Assembly (NCBI RefSeq): GCF_003002955.1
Contig: NZ_PVTJ01000003.1
Location: 186,001 to 250,000, forward strand
Origin: Glycomyces artemisiae
GTDB taxonomy: Bacteria > Actinomycetota > Actinomycetes > Mycobacteriales > Micromonosporaceae
DNA length: 64,000 nucleotides
Direction of reading: 5' to 3'
Shown here: positions 8,378-16,696 of the stretch, one piece after another
How positions within the stretch are numbered: position 1 is the stretch's first letter
Layout: each line of letters begins with the position of its first letter
Program-made: the position numbers and the translations under genes
Notes under the pieces: model-generated
What the model was told of the DNA's origin: nothing
Seen by the model: only the letters and a program-made list of their open reading frames with translations
Database searches by the model: none

Positions 8378-9259
8378 TCAGGAATGGGTTCCGGCGGCGA
8401 GGACGGCGAGTCCGCGCAGCACCGAGAGGTCGGGTCGGTCGGGGACGGTGAAGGCCGGGCGGTGCGAGCTGGTCCAGAGGTGCTCGCGGACGTACGCCGC
8501 GACGGGGGCGGCGACGGCCTCGCCGGCGCGCATGATCCCGCCGGACAGGATCACCACGTCGGGGTCGTAGGCGTGGCACAGGGAGACGGCGGTGGCGCCC
8601 CAGGCCCGGATCGCGCGGTCGCGGACGGCGGCGGCCGCGGCGTCGCCCGCTGCGGCGGCGGCGAACATCTCGCGGACGTCGGTCACGGCGTCGCCGCGGG
8701 CGGCGAGGTCGCGGCGGATGGCCCAGGCCCCGGCGATGGACTCGGCGCACCCGACGTTGCCGCAGTTGCAGAGCCCGGCGTCGAGGTCGACGGTGAGGTG
8801 GCCGCCGAGGATGCCCGCGTGGTCGTGGGCGCCGCGCAGGAGCACGCCGTCCATGATCGCGGCGGTGCCGATGCCGGTGCCGAGGGTCATGAGGACCGCG
8901 TCGCGCACTCCAGCGGCGGAGCCGGTGGCGGTCTCGCCGACGAGCGCGGCGCGGGCGTCGTTCTCGACCACCGCGGGGAGCCCGAACGCGTCGCGGGCCC
9001 AGGCGACCAGGTCGAGGCCGTCGAGCCGCGGGTGCTTGTCGTGGGCTTTGACCATGCGGCCGGCGGCGCGGTCCACCACTCCGGGGACCGCGATGCCGAC
9101 CGCTCCCGGGGAGAGTCCTTCGACGAGGTCCCTCGCGGCGGCAGCGGCCGCTTCGAGGTCCCCGTCGCCGACCGGGACGACGGCGGTGCGGACGGGGGCA
9201 CCGTTGTCGACGGCGCCGAGTTTGATCTCGGAACCGCCGAAGTCGATGCAGAGCTCCAT
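8378..9259 (-). CDS. ROK-family sugar kinase
   Basis: A 293-residue cytoplasmic hexokinase-fold enzyme without an N-terminal helix-turn-helix, so a kinase rather than a regulator. The phosphate-1 motif is DFGGSEIK (6-13), the catalytic segment is ENDAR (99-103), and the ROK zinc cluster C-N-C-G-N-V-G-C spans 164-171, preceded by a GGH histidine. A GAGGAGG ribosome site precedes the ATG. It is the first gene of the operon, about 50 bases downstream of a perfect LacI-type operator. With the adjacent mannose-6-phosphate isomerase, a mannokinase or glucokinase role is likely; exact specificity cannot be read from sequence. Confidence 0.88.
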   Translation of the reverse strand: MELCIDFGGSEIKLGAVDNGAPVRTAVVPVGDGDLEAAAAAARDLVEGLSPGAVGIAVPGVVDRAAGRMVKAHDKHPRLDGLDLVAWARDAFGLPAVVENDARAALVGETATGSAAGVRDAVLMTLGTGIGTAAIMDGVLLRGAHDHAGILGGHLTVDLDAGLCNCGNVGCAESIAGAWAIRRDLAARGDAVTDVREMFAAAAAGDAAAAAVRDRAIRAWGATAVSLCHAYDPDVVILSGGIMRAGEAVAAPVAAYVREHLWTSSHRPAFTVPDRPDLSVLRGLAVLAAGTHS

Positions 9260-9310
9260 CGCCCGCCTCCTCGTCAGCTCGTGTCAGGGGCCTTTACGAC
9301 GGCCCCGCGG

Positions 9311-9326
9311 TTGGTAACGTTACCAA
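9311..9326. promoter_or_regulatory. LacI-type operator
   Basis: TTGGTAACGTTACCAA is a perfect 16-base palindrome with the central CG typical of LacI/GalR operators. It lies between the LacI-family gene and the ROK-kinase operon and covers the -10 element of the operon promoter, so repressor binding should block transcription. Confidence 0.85.
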
Positions 9327-9346
9327 CATAGCGCGGCGATGTGCAA
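9317..9346 (-). promoter_or_regulatory. Promoter of the ROK kinase/isomerase/importer operon
   Basis: Read on the minus strand: a -35 element TTGCAC (9346-9341), an 18-base spacer, and a -10 element TAACGT (9322-9317) embedded in the palindromic operator. Transcription would start near 9310, about 50 bases before the kinase start codon. Confidence 0.55.
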
Positions 9347-9382
9347 CCCGGTCGGATGTGGCGGGTGTGACGCGCGGGGAGA

Positions 9383-10396
9383 TCAGGGGAATTCGATCGA
9401 GACGGGCAGTTCCACGGTCCTCGGGCCGTCCTCGGCGGTGCCGTCGAGGCGGGAGAACAGCAGCGTGGCGGCCTCGCGGCCGAGCAGGCGCGCGTCGTGG
9501 TCGATCACCGTGACGGGCACGGGCATGAGCTCGGAGAGCTCGAAGTCGTCGAAGCTGACGACCGCCGGGTGCAGCGGCTCGCCGTCGCGGATGCGGCGGC
9601 CGATCTCGCGGATCGCGCCGATGGTGTTCCGGTTGTTGGCGCTGAAGACCGCCGTGGGCGGGTCGGCGGCGTCGAACATGGCCTTCGCGGCGCGGGTCGC
9701 CGCGGCCACGTCCTGCTGGTCGCGGAAGACGATCCGCGGGTCGATCGGCACGCCGCGCTCCAGCATCGCCCGCTCGTAGCCGCGGCAGCGGCGCTCGCCG
9801 GTGAACACCGAGCTGCGGTTCCCGAGGAACCCGATGCGGGTGTGCCCGGCGTCGAGGAGCGAGAGCGTGCCGCGGTAGGCGCCGCCGACGTCGTCGAGGA
9901 GGACCGTGTCGACGTCGAGGCCGGGCACGCGCCGGGAGGCGAGCACCAGCGGCACGTCCCCGAGCCGCTCGGGCCGCAGGTGCTCGGCGTCGCCGCTGGT
10001 CGGGACCAGGATGAGGCCGTCGACTTGGCGGCCGATGAAGTCGGAGACGAGCTGGCGCTCGCGCGCGTCGTCCTCGCCGGTGTTCCCCAGGAGGATGCGC
10101 CGCCCGTGCTCGGCGGCGACCTCCTCGACGCCCAGCGCGAAGTTGCCGTAGTAGGGGTTCGCGAGGTTGGTGATGGCGACGCCGACGAGCCCGCTCGGCT
10201 GCCCCGGGCGCAGGCTCCGGGCGTTCTCGTTGCGGTAGTAGCCGAGCTCCTTGACGGCCTCCATGACGCGCTCCTGCACGTCGGGCCGCACGTTCCGGCC
10301 CCCGGCGAGCGTGCGCGAGACGGTCATCGGACTCACTCCGGCGCGGCTCGCGACCTCTTTGATGGTCGGCTGCCGCGCCCCTCGAAACGTCGACAT
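9383..10396 (-). CDS. LacI-family transcriptional repressor
   Basis: A 337-residue regulator. The N-terminal helix-turn-helix (TIKEVASRAGVSPMTVSRTL, residues ~11-30) is followed by a hinge and a periplasmic-binding-protein-like effector domain. A GTG five codons upstream is possible, but GGGAAGG is better placed for this ATG. It is encoded directly upstream of, and in the same direction as, the ROK kinase operon. A perfect LacI-type palindrome separates them, and the GH35 gene is divergent. It most likely represses the downstream sugar operon and perhaps the beta-galactosidase. The inducer is unknown. Confidence 0.93.
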   Translation of the reverse strand: MSTFRGARQPTIKEVASRAGVSPMTVSRTLAGGRNVRPDVQERVMEAVKELGYYRNENARSLRPGQPSGLVGVAITNLANPYYGNFALGVEEVAAEHGRRILLGNTGEDDARERQLVSDFIGRQVDGLILVPTSGDAEHLRPERLGDVPLVLASRRVPGLDVDTVLLDDVGGAYRGTLSLLDAGHTRIGFLGNRSSVFTGERRCRGYERAMLERGVPIDPRIVFRDQQDVAAATRAAKAMFDAADPPTAVFSANNRNTIGAIREIGRRIRDGEPLHPAVVSFDDFELSELMPVPVTVIDHDARLLGREAATLLFSRLDGTAEDGPRTVELPVSIEFP

Positions 10397-10564
10397 GCCC
10401 GCCCTTCCCACGCGTAGTGCGCCAATCCTATGCGAACGGCGCCCGGCCCGGCGGGCCCATGGAAGGGGGCTACCTCACCGCGCGCGGGACCGGCCGACGG
10501 CGGGCCCGGGAGATGCGAGTACTTTTTCCGATGGCTGTAAATACTCCGAGAGAGGGACCCGCCC

Positions 10565-12310
10565 ATGAGCCGCTTCGCGATCGGCGAGCACGACTTCCTG
10601 CTCGACGGCGAGCCCCGCCGCGTGCTCTCGGGCGCGGTCCACTACTTCCGGGTCCACCCCGACCACTGGACCGACCGCATCCGCAAGGCCCGCCTCATGG
10701 GCCTGAACACCGTCGAGACGTACGTGCCGTGGAGCCTCCACGCCGTCGAGCCCGGCTCCTGGACCGAGGAGGGGCGCCTCGACCTGCGCCGCTTCCTCGA
10801 AGCGGTCGCCGCCGAGGGCATGCACGCGATCGTGCGGCCCGGCCCCTACATCTGCGCCGAGTTCGACAACGGCGGCCTCCCGGCCTGGCTGTTCGCCGAC
10901 CCCGAAGTCGGCGTGCGCCGCGGCGAGCCGAAGTTCCTCGCCGCGATCGAGGAGTACCTGCGGCGCGTGTGCGCGATCGTGGCCCCGCTCCAGATCGACG
11001 CGGGCGGGCCCGTGATCCTCATGCAGGTCGAGAACGAGTACGGCGCCTACGGCGAGGACACCGCCTACCTGGAGACCCTCACGGGCATGTTCCGCGACAA
11101 CGGGATCACCGTCCCGCTGACCACGGTGGACCAGCCGGAGCCGTGGATGCTCAAGCGCGGGTCCCTGCCGGGCCTGCACATGACCGCGTCCTTCGGGTCC
11201 CGCTCCGACGAGCGCCTCGACACCCTGCGCGCGCACCAGCCCACCGGGCCGCTCATGTCCTCGGAGTACTGGGACGGCTGGTTCGACTCCTGGGGGACCC
11301 ACCACCACACCACGAAGGCCGCCGACGCCGCCGCCGACCTCGACGTGCTCCTGGGCCGCGGCGCCTCGGTGAACCTGTACATGTTCCACGGCGGCACCAA
11401 CTTCGGGCTCACCAGCGGCGCCAACGACAAGGGCACGTACATGCCCATCACCACCTCCTACGACTACCACGCGCCCCTGGACGAGGCGGGCCGCCCCACC
11501 GCGAAGTACTGGGCGTTCCGCGAGGTCATCGGCCGCTACACCGAACTGCCCGAGGAGGTTCCGGCCGAGGCCGCGCCCGCGCCGACCGGCGAGGCCCCGC
11601 TCCTCGTCGGCGCCCCGGTCCTGGCCGCGGCCGAAGCGCTCGACTCCATTGAGTCCACTGAGGTCCCGTCGTTCGCGCAGGCCCGTCATGACGCGGCGTT
11701 CCTCCTGCACGAGAAGCGGTTCGCCGCCGACGCGGGCGTCCTCGTCGTCGGCGAGGTGCGCGACCGCGTCCACGTCGTGGTCGACGGCGTCACCGTGGGG
11801 GTGCTGTCCCGCGAGCTGCACCAGCGGGCGCTGGCGATCCCGGCGGTCCGCGAGTCGCTGCGGCTGCTCGTGGAGAACCAGGGCCGCGTCAACTACGGGC
11901 CGCGCCTCGGCGAGGACAAGGGCCTCGTCGGCGGCGTGAGCCTCGGCGGGAAGCCCTTGTCGGACTGGACGACCCGCGCGATCGGCGAGGCGGACCTGCT
12001 CGTTCTGGCGGCGGGCGCGGGCGAGGCGGCCCCGGCCGTCCCGGGCCTGCGGTTCGCGCACGCCGAGTTCGACGTGGACGAGGCCGCGGACCGGTTCCTC
12101 GACACCTCGGCCCTCGGGAAGGGCATCGCCTGGATCAACGGGTTCTGCCTGGGCCGCTACTGGTCCCGCGGCCCGCAGCGGACCCTCTACGTGCCCGGCC
12201 CGGTGCTGCGGCAGGGCCGCAACGAGGCGGTGCTCCTCGAACTCGACGGCGCCCCGGAGGCGGTCCTGCGGTTCGTCGCGGAGCCGTCGCTGGGCCCGCT
12301 GGAGTTCTAG
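10565..12310 (+). CDS. GH35 beta-galactosidase
   Basis: A 581-residue cytoplasmic retaining glycosidase. The (beta/alpha)8 catalytic domain occupies residues ~10-330, with acid/base Glu158 in QVENEYG and nucleophile Glu234 in SEYWDGW. The C-terminal ~200 residues contain beta-rich jelly-roll domains, including FCLGRYWSRGPQRTLYVP near the end. No signal peptide, so it acts on imported galactosides. GAGGGA precedes the ATG. It is divergent from the LacI gene. Its stop codon overlaps the stop of the convergent acetyltransferase within the shared tetranucleotide CTAG. Confidence 0.93.
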   Translation: MSRFAIGEHDFLLDGEPRRVLSGAVHYFRVHPDHWTDRIRKARLMGLNTVETYVPWSLHAVEPGSWTEEGRLDLRRFLEAVAAEGMHAIVRPGPYICAEFDNGGLPAWLFADPEVGVRRGEPKFLAAIEEYLRRVCAIVAPLQIDAGGPVILMQVENEYGAYGEDTAYLETLTGMFRDNGITVPLTTVDQPEPWMLKRGSLPGLHMTASFGSRSDERLDTLRAHQPTGPLMSSEYWDGWFDSWGTHHHTTKAADAAADLDVLLGRGASVNLYMFHGGTNFGLTSGANDKGTYMPITTSYDYHAPLDEAGRPTAKYWAFREVIGRYTELPEEVPAEAAPAPTGEAPLLVGAPVLAAAEALDSIESTEVPSFAQARHDAAFLLHEKRFAADAGVLVVGEVRDRVHVVVDGVTVGVLSRELHQRALAIPAVRESLRLLVENQGRVNYGPRLGEDKGLVGGVSLGGKPLSDWTTRAIGEADLLVLAAGAGEAAPAVPGLRFAHAEFDVDEAADRFLDTSALGKGIAWINGFCLGRYWSRGPQRTLYVPGPVLRQGRNEAVLLELDGAPEAVLRFVAEPSLGPLEF

Positions 12311-13110
12311 GCCCCGTACCGCTCCTCCATCCAGGCGACGGCGAACGGCACGATCGCGGCGGCGTCCACCAGGACGCTCGCGGCGGCGCCGACGGTGCCG
12401 CGGGTCCCTTGACCGGTGGCGAGGAAGTCCTCCACGATGTCCTTGAAGTAGTCCTCGGGCGGCCCGGTCACGACCGGGTCGCCCGTGTCGTACTCCTCGA
12501 CGGTGCGCCACTCGGTGCCGTGGGCGGTGGCGAGCGGGTACTCGATCCTGATGCGGCGCTTGCCGGGCAGGTCGGCGAGGTGCTCGGCGTGGTGCAGCAG
12601 CGTCATGGTGTCGAGGGGCGCGCCGAGCATGAGGACCTTCCCGCCCGCGGCGACGAGGCGCGCGAACGGGGAGCCCTCGCCGTAGCCGTAGTCGTACGGG
12701 TGGTCGGCGGTGAACTCCTCGGCGCGGGCGCCGAGCGCGGCGACGGCCGCGCCGGGGTTGCGGCTGCGGCGCACGCCGCGGCGGGAGCCGACCGTGGCGG
12801 CGAGGAGCCCGATGTACCGGGCGGGGCGGGCGGTCGCCGGGTCGTAGGGCGGCATGTGGTCGCGGTACTCGTCGAGCACGCGCCCGTCGTCGTCCCACAC
12901 CTCGACGCCGGGCTCCCAGTCCTGGTAGGACAGCAGGGTTCCATTAGGGCCCACGGCGTCGAGGATCGCGTCGACGAGGGTGTCGGGGCCGCCGAGGACG
13001 CTGCCGACCTGCTTGAACGCCGCGTGGGCCATCACGGCGTCGCCGTCGGCGAGGCCGATGCGGCGCAGGTCGGCGGCGAGGCCGGCGCGGGTGTGGACCT
13101 GTTCGCTCAT
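12307..13110 (-). CDS. Aminoglycoside N(3)-acetyltransferase family protein
   Basis: A 267-residue AAC(3)-fold enzyme that would transfer acetyl from acetyl-CoA to the 3-amino group of an aminoglycoside. Family hallmarks are MAHAAFKQVGSVLGGPDTLV near the N-terminus (CoA-binding region), LLSYQDWEPG, and LLHHAEHLADLPGKRRI with the conserved histidines. Length matches AAC(3) enzymes. The start has only a weak ribosome site. No transposon or integron sequence flanks it and its base composition matches its neighbours, so it looks like a chromosomal family member. The true substrate may not be a clinical drug. Confidence 0.87.
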   Translation of the reverse strand: MSEQVHTRAGLAADLRRIGLADGDAVMAHAAFKQVGSVLGGPDTLVDAILDAVGPNGTLLSYQDWEPGVEVWDDDGRVLDEYRDHMPPYDPATARPARYIGLLAATVGSRRGVRRSRNPGAAVAALGARAEEFTADHPYDYGYGEGSPFARLVAAGGKVLMLGAPLDTMTLLHHAEHLADLPGKRRIRIEYPLATAHGTEWRTVEEYDTGDPVVTGPPEDYFKDIVEDFLATGQGTRGTVGAAASVLVDAAAIVPFAVAWMEERYGA

Positions 13111-13227
13111 CGGGCGATTCTCGCCGACGCGTAGATCCGGCCGGGAGGGGTCCCGGGACGATCCGGATATTTTCCTGCGAGGCGGGCTATTCGGCCCGAC
13201 CCTCGCATCCACCCTGAAAGGTTCACC

Positions 13228-14067
13228 GTGGAGTTCAAGAGGAAGCACCTGGTCCGGGCGGGCGTCGGCGCCGCCGCGGGCCTCGGCGCCGTCGCGCTGG
13301 TCTGGGGCGGCATCGCCGCCAACGCCGTCGAGTCGCCCGAAGGGGACTTCGAGGCGCAGGTCGTGGGCGGCGGGCCCGCGGCCGAGGGCCAGTACCCGTG
13401 GCTCGTCAGCATCGGCGACGAGCTGCCGGGCGAGCCCGCCGCAGAGCACTTCTGCGGCGGCTCGGTCATCGCGCCGAACGTGGTCCTGACCGCGGCGCAC
13501 TGCGTCGAGGAGAAGAACGCCGTGGACATCACCGTCCTCGCCGGTTCCGTGGACCTCGAATCGCCCGGCCTCAACGAGGCCGACGTGGCGGAGATCCACC
13601 TCGCGCACGACTGGAACGACCCGGTCGAGTTCGCGAACGACTGGGCGCTACTGCTGCTCGAAGAGGAGCTCGACGTCGAGCCGATCGACCTCGCCGCCGA
13701 CCCCGAGGTCTACGACGTGCTGGAGACCGCGGGCTGGGGCAACCTCGGCGACGACACGTACCCGACCGCGGCCCAGTGGGTCGAGGTCCCGTTCGTGACC
13801 GACGCCGACTGCCAGGCCGCCTACCCCGGCGAGGTCGACGCGCAGACGATGCTCTGCGCGGGCGACCTGGAGCACGGCGGCGTCGACTCGTGCGACGGCG
13901 ACTCCGGCGGCCCCCTCATGGCCGACCGGGACGGCGAACTCGTCCTCGCCGGCATCGTCAGCTGGGGCTACGAGTGCGCCGTGGCGGGACAGCCGGGCGT
14001 GTACGCCGAGGTGGCCGACTTCAACGGCGCCATCGACGACGTCCTGGAGGACTGGGGCGTCCAGTAG
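13228..14067 (+). CDS. Secreted trypsin-like serine protease (S1)
   Basis: A 279-residue exported protease. Basic N-end and hydrophobic core at residues ~11-33 form a signal peptide, then a short acidic propeptide before the mature VVGG (45-48). The triad is His91 in TAAHC, Asp138 in NDWALL and Ser226 in GDSGGP. Asp220, six residues before Ser226, marks a trypsin-type S1 pocket (Arg/Lys specificity). The propeptide ends in Gln rather than Arg, so self-activation by trypsin-type cleavage is not obvious. The mature chain is very acidic. GTG start with a GAAAGG site. Single-gene unit ending at a strong hairpin. Confidence 0.93.
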   Translation: MEFKRKHLVRAGVGAAAGLGAVALVWGGIAANAVESPEGDFEAQVVGGGPAAEGQYPWLVSIGDELPGEPAAEHFCGGSVIAPNVVLTAAHCVEEKNAVDITVLAGSVDLESPGLNEADVAEIHLAHDWNDPVEFANDWALLLLEEELDVEPIDLAADPEVYDVLETAGWGNLGDDTYPTAAQWVEVPFVTDADCQAAYPGEVDAQTMLCAGDLEHGGVDSCDGDSGGPLMADRDGELVLAGIVSWGYECAVAGQPGVYAEVADFNGAIDDVLEDWGVQ

Positions 14068-14072
14068 GGAGC

Positions 14073-14107
14073 GGCGGACCCGGCCGGGCTTCCCGGCCGG
14101 GTCCGCC
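14073..14107. terminator. Strong bidirectional hairpin terminator
   Basis: Perfect 16-base arms (14073-14088 and 14092-14107, GGCGGACCCGGCCGGG on the left) with a three-base loop lie between the convergent protease and alpha/beta hydrolase genes. There is no long U-tract, as is usual in high-GC actinobacteria. It could end transcription from both sides. Confidence 0.75.
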
Positions 14108-14112
14108 TGTCC

Positions 14113-15408
14113 TCATGCGGCGGGGTCGGCGTCGCCGGTGTAGGCCGGGAGCGGGAGTTCGGCTCCGGTGAGGAACGCGGTGACGGTGTCGATGTAGAGG
14201 TCGGGGCGATCGGTCTCGATCGAGTGGCCCGCGCCTTCGAAGTAGACGAGTTCGGCGCCGGGGATGGCGTCGCGGTACTCGCGGGTGATCTCCCAGCGCT
14301 TGTAGTCGCATTCGCCCCGCAGGACCAGCGCGGGGGCGTCGAGTTCGGCGAGGGCGGGGCGCGGGTCGGGGGTGCGGAGCTGGTCGGCGGCGATGAGCTG
14401 GTTGGCGTAGAAGCCGGGGACGGCGTCGGGGATGTCGATCGCGCCGCCGGGCTCGCAGCTGGTGGCGGAGCCGACGATCGACAGCAGGCGCGCGAAGACC
14501 GCGTCGATCTCGGCGTCGGGGATGAGCGCGCGGGCGGCGTCGGGGTTGTCCTCCATGAGGAGCGACCAGGTCAGGAGGCGCACGCCGCCGGAGGATTCGA
14601 ACTCGGTCATCTCGCGGTTCTGCTCGGGGGTGAGCCGGTCCCACAGGTCGCCCTCGTCCTGGCCCTCCCATTCAGGGGCCCACAGCGCGCCGGGCGAGGT
14701 GAAGACGAGGCGGTCCACGTGGTCGGGGTGCGCGGCGGCGTAGGCGGCGGCGAGGGTGCCGCCCCAGGAGCCGCCGATGAGGACGAGCCGGTCGGCGCCG
14801 ATCTCGCCGCGGATCGCTTCGAGGTCGGCGACCTGGCGGGCGACGGTGTAGTCGGCGGGGTCGAGGCGTTCGGAGCGGCCGGAGCCGGCCTGGTCGTAGA
14901 CGTACACGTCGAATCCGGCTGCGGCGAGGGCGCGGTCGAGGTCGTCGGGGCCGTCGCCGGGCGTGCCCGGGCCGCCGTGGAGGCGCACCACGGTCTGGTT
15001 GCGGGCCTCGCCCGCGGCGGGCACGTGGTCGTAGGCGATGCGAGAGCCGGTCGGCAGGTCCCAGTACTCCCCCGCAGGCGTCCCGGCGGGAGGGTCGATG
15101 TCCAAGGGCCGGAACAGGGTCGTGGCCGCGGCGGCCCCTGCGGCGGCGGTGAGGGCCAGCGCGAGGACGGCGGCGGCGAGGCGGCGCCGGGCCGGGAAGG
15201 CGAGGCGCCCGGCGGTCCAGGTGAGGGTCCAGGCGACGGCGGTGAGCACGATCAGCGCGGCGGCGGTGAGCAGCGGCATTGAGGCGGTGAGGGTGGCGCC
15301 CGCGAGGAAGACGAGGACGGCGAGGGACGGGGCGAGCACGAGGCCGAGCCCGATGAGGACGACGGCGGCGGCGATCCGCCAGGGGCGGTGGGACGTTGCG
15401 TGGTTCAT
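14113..15408 (-). CDS. Membrane-anchored alpha/beta hydrolase, prolyl aminopeptidase-like
   Basis: 431 residues. The first ~100 contain three or four hydrophobic helices, an uncommon membrane anchor for this family. The hydrolase domain follows with oxyanion loop HGGPG, nucleophile elbow GGSWGG, a GECDYK segment with the likely acid Asp, and GAGHS with the catalytic His. HGGPG plus GGSWGG is the signature of the proline iminopeptidase branch. It faces the protease gene across a hairpin and is divergent from the sensor kinase gene. A peptidase or esterase acting at the membrane is the safe call. Confidence 0.85.
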   Translation of the reverse strand: MNHATSHRPWRIAAAVVLIGLGLVLAPSLAVLVFLAGATLTASMPLLTAAALIVLTAVAWTLTWTAGRLAFPARRRLAAAVLALALTAAAGAAAATTLFRPLDIDPPAGTPAGEYWDLPTGSRIAYDHVPAAGEARNQTVVRLHGGPGTPGDGPDDLDRALAAAGFDVYVYDQAGSGRSERLDPADYTVARQVADLEAIRGEIGADRLVLIGGSWGGTLAAAYAAAHPDHVDRLVFTSPGALWAPEWEGQDEGDLWDRLTPEQNREMTEFESSGGVRLLTWSLLMEDNPDAARALIPDAEIDAVFARLLSIVGSATSCEPGGAIDIPDAVPGFYANQLIAADQLRTPDPRPALAELDAPALVLRGECDYKRWEITREYRDAIPGAELVYFEGAGHSIETDRPDLYIDTVTAFLTGAELPLPAYTGDADPAA

Positions 15409-15528
15409 GGCTTCGACGCTATGGGCGGGCGGTCCTGGTGCGCGTCACCTGCGGTGGAGCGATGTCGTCCCCTCCGAGGGGGACGCGGGGTCGCCCGGCG
15501 GGCGGACGGCGGCGGGGCCGCGCGCCGG

Positions 15529-15534
15529 TACCGT
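15529..15534 (+). promoter_or_regulatory. -10 element for a leaderless kinase mRNA
   Basis: TACCGT ends seven bases before the GTG at 15542, so transcription would begin at or next to the start codon. No ribosome site is visible. No convincing -35 element. Confidence 0.4.
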
Positions 15535-15541
15535 GGACGGC

Positions 15542-16696
15542 GTGAACCTGCGACGCTGGAGCCCCGACCGGCGGGTCGACCGCGGTCCCCTGTGGATCCT
15601 CATCGACCTGGCGGTGGCCTACCTCTCGGCGGTCATCTCGATCGGCCCGTCGGACCATGTGGCGTCCGTGGCGGACGGGCCGCTCCTCGAACGCGCGGCC
15701 GCGGTCGTGTGGTTCGCGGCCATCGCGGGCCGGCGCTTCGCCCCGGCGACCGCGCTGTGGGCGGCGTCGGCGGCCACCGCGGCGGTGGCGCTGGCGGGCC
15801 TGCCGGTGATGAACGCGTCGCTGGCGACGGCCATGGCGCTGACGCTGGTGCTGCGGAGTCGTCCGCTGCGGTTCGCGATCGAATCCTCGTGTGTTCCGGT
15901 GGTCGCGGTCCTCGTGGTGCTGGTCCCGGTGGCGGACGCGTTCGTGCCCGCGCTGCTGGCGCACGCGGTCGCCGTCGTGGTCGGCCGGGCCGGGCGGGTC
16001 CGGTGGGAGGCGCAGGAGACCATGCGGCGCAGCGAGATCGAGCGCGAGCGGGAGGCCGCCGCGGAGCGGGTGCGGCAGGCGCGGGCGGCCGAGCGCACGC
16101 GGATGGCGCGGGAGCTGCACGACGCGGTCGGGCACGCGGTGACGGTGATGGTCGCGCACGCGGGCGCGGCCCGTTTCGCGCTGGCCGGGGACCGGGAGGA
16201 GATCACCGCGGTGCTGGGCAGCATCGAGCGGGTCGGGCGGGAGGCGATGCGCGACCTCGACGGGGTCCTGGGGCTGCTGGCCGATGAGGAGGACGCGGCG
16301 GATCAGGGTTTGGAGGAGTCGCTGCGCGCGCTGCTGGCGTCGCTCCCTGCGGAGGTGACCGCGGAGCTGCGCGTCCCCGGCGAGGCGCTGGCGGGTCTGG
16401 GGTCCGAGGCCGCGGCGGCGGTGCGGCGGGTGGTCCAGGAGTCGCTGACGAACGTGATCCGCCACGCCCGGCCCGCGCACGCGGTCGTGGAGGTCGAGCG
16501 CGGCGCGGACTGGGTGCAGGTGTCGGTGCGCGACAATGGGTCCGGCCCCGTCCCGCAGTCGTCTCGGCAGGGCCGCGGCCTGGCGGGGATGCGGGAGCGG
16601 GTCGCGGCGCTGGGCGGCGAGTGGGAGTCGGGGCCGCTGGATTCGGGCGGCTGGCGCAACCGCGCCCGGCTGCCGCTCACGGAGGAGGCCGCATGA
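15542..16696 (+). CDS. NarL-type sensor histidine kinase
   Basis: A 384-residue membrane sensor. Several hydrophobic helices occupy residues ~17-150, then a coiled-coil linker. The HisKA_3 domain has phospho-acceptor His193 in ELHDAVGH, and the HATPase domain shows the N-box (VQESLTNVIRHARP), VRDNGSGP and GRGLAGMRERV. It would autophosphorylate and pass phosphate to the regulator encoded next. The GTG start is chosen because a TACCGT -10 lies just upstream, giving a leaderless message; another GTG three codons upstream is possible. Its TGA overlaps the regulator ATG (ATGA). Confidence 0.92.
   Translation: MNLRRWSPDRRVDRGPLWILIDLAVAYLSAVISIGPSDHVASVADGPLLERAAAVVWFAAIAGRRFAPATALWAASAATAAVALAGLPVMNASLATAMALTLVLRSRPLRFAIESSCVPVVAVLVVLVPVADAFVPALLAHAVAVVVGRAGRVRWEAQETMRRSEIEREREAAAERVRQARAAERTRMARELHDAVGHAVTVMVAHAGAARFALAGDREEITAVLGSIERVGREAMRDLDGVLGLLADEEDAADQGLEESLRALLASLPAEVTAELRVPGEALAGLGSEAAAAVRRVVQESLTNVIRHARPAHAVVEVERGADWVQVSVRDNGSGPVPQSSRQGRGLAGMRERVAALGGEWESGPLDSGGWRNRARLPLTEEAA

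Noticed and set aside
5047-8451. A long plus-strand open frame of 1134 codons opposite the sugar operon
   Set aside because: Val/Gly/Glu/Arg/Ala-rich sequence with no domain, opposite a receptor, a permease and an isomerase with recognisable motifs; a codon-bias shadow.
10517-10546. GAGTA ... TACTC half-sites upstream of the GH35 gene
   Set aside because: Arms of only five bases with a 20-base spacer; could occur by chance and matches neither LacI operator.
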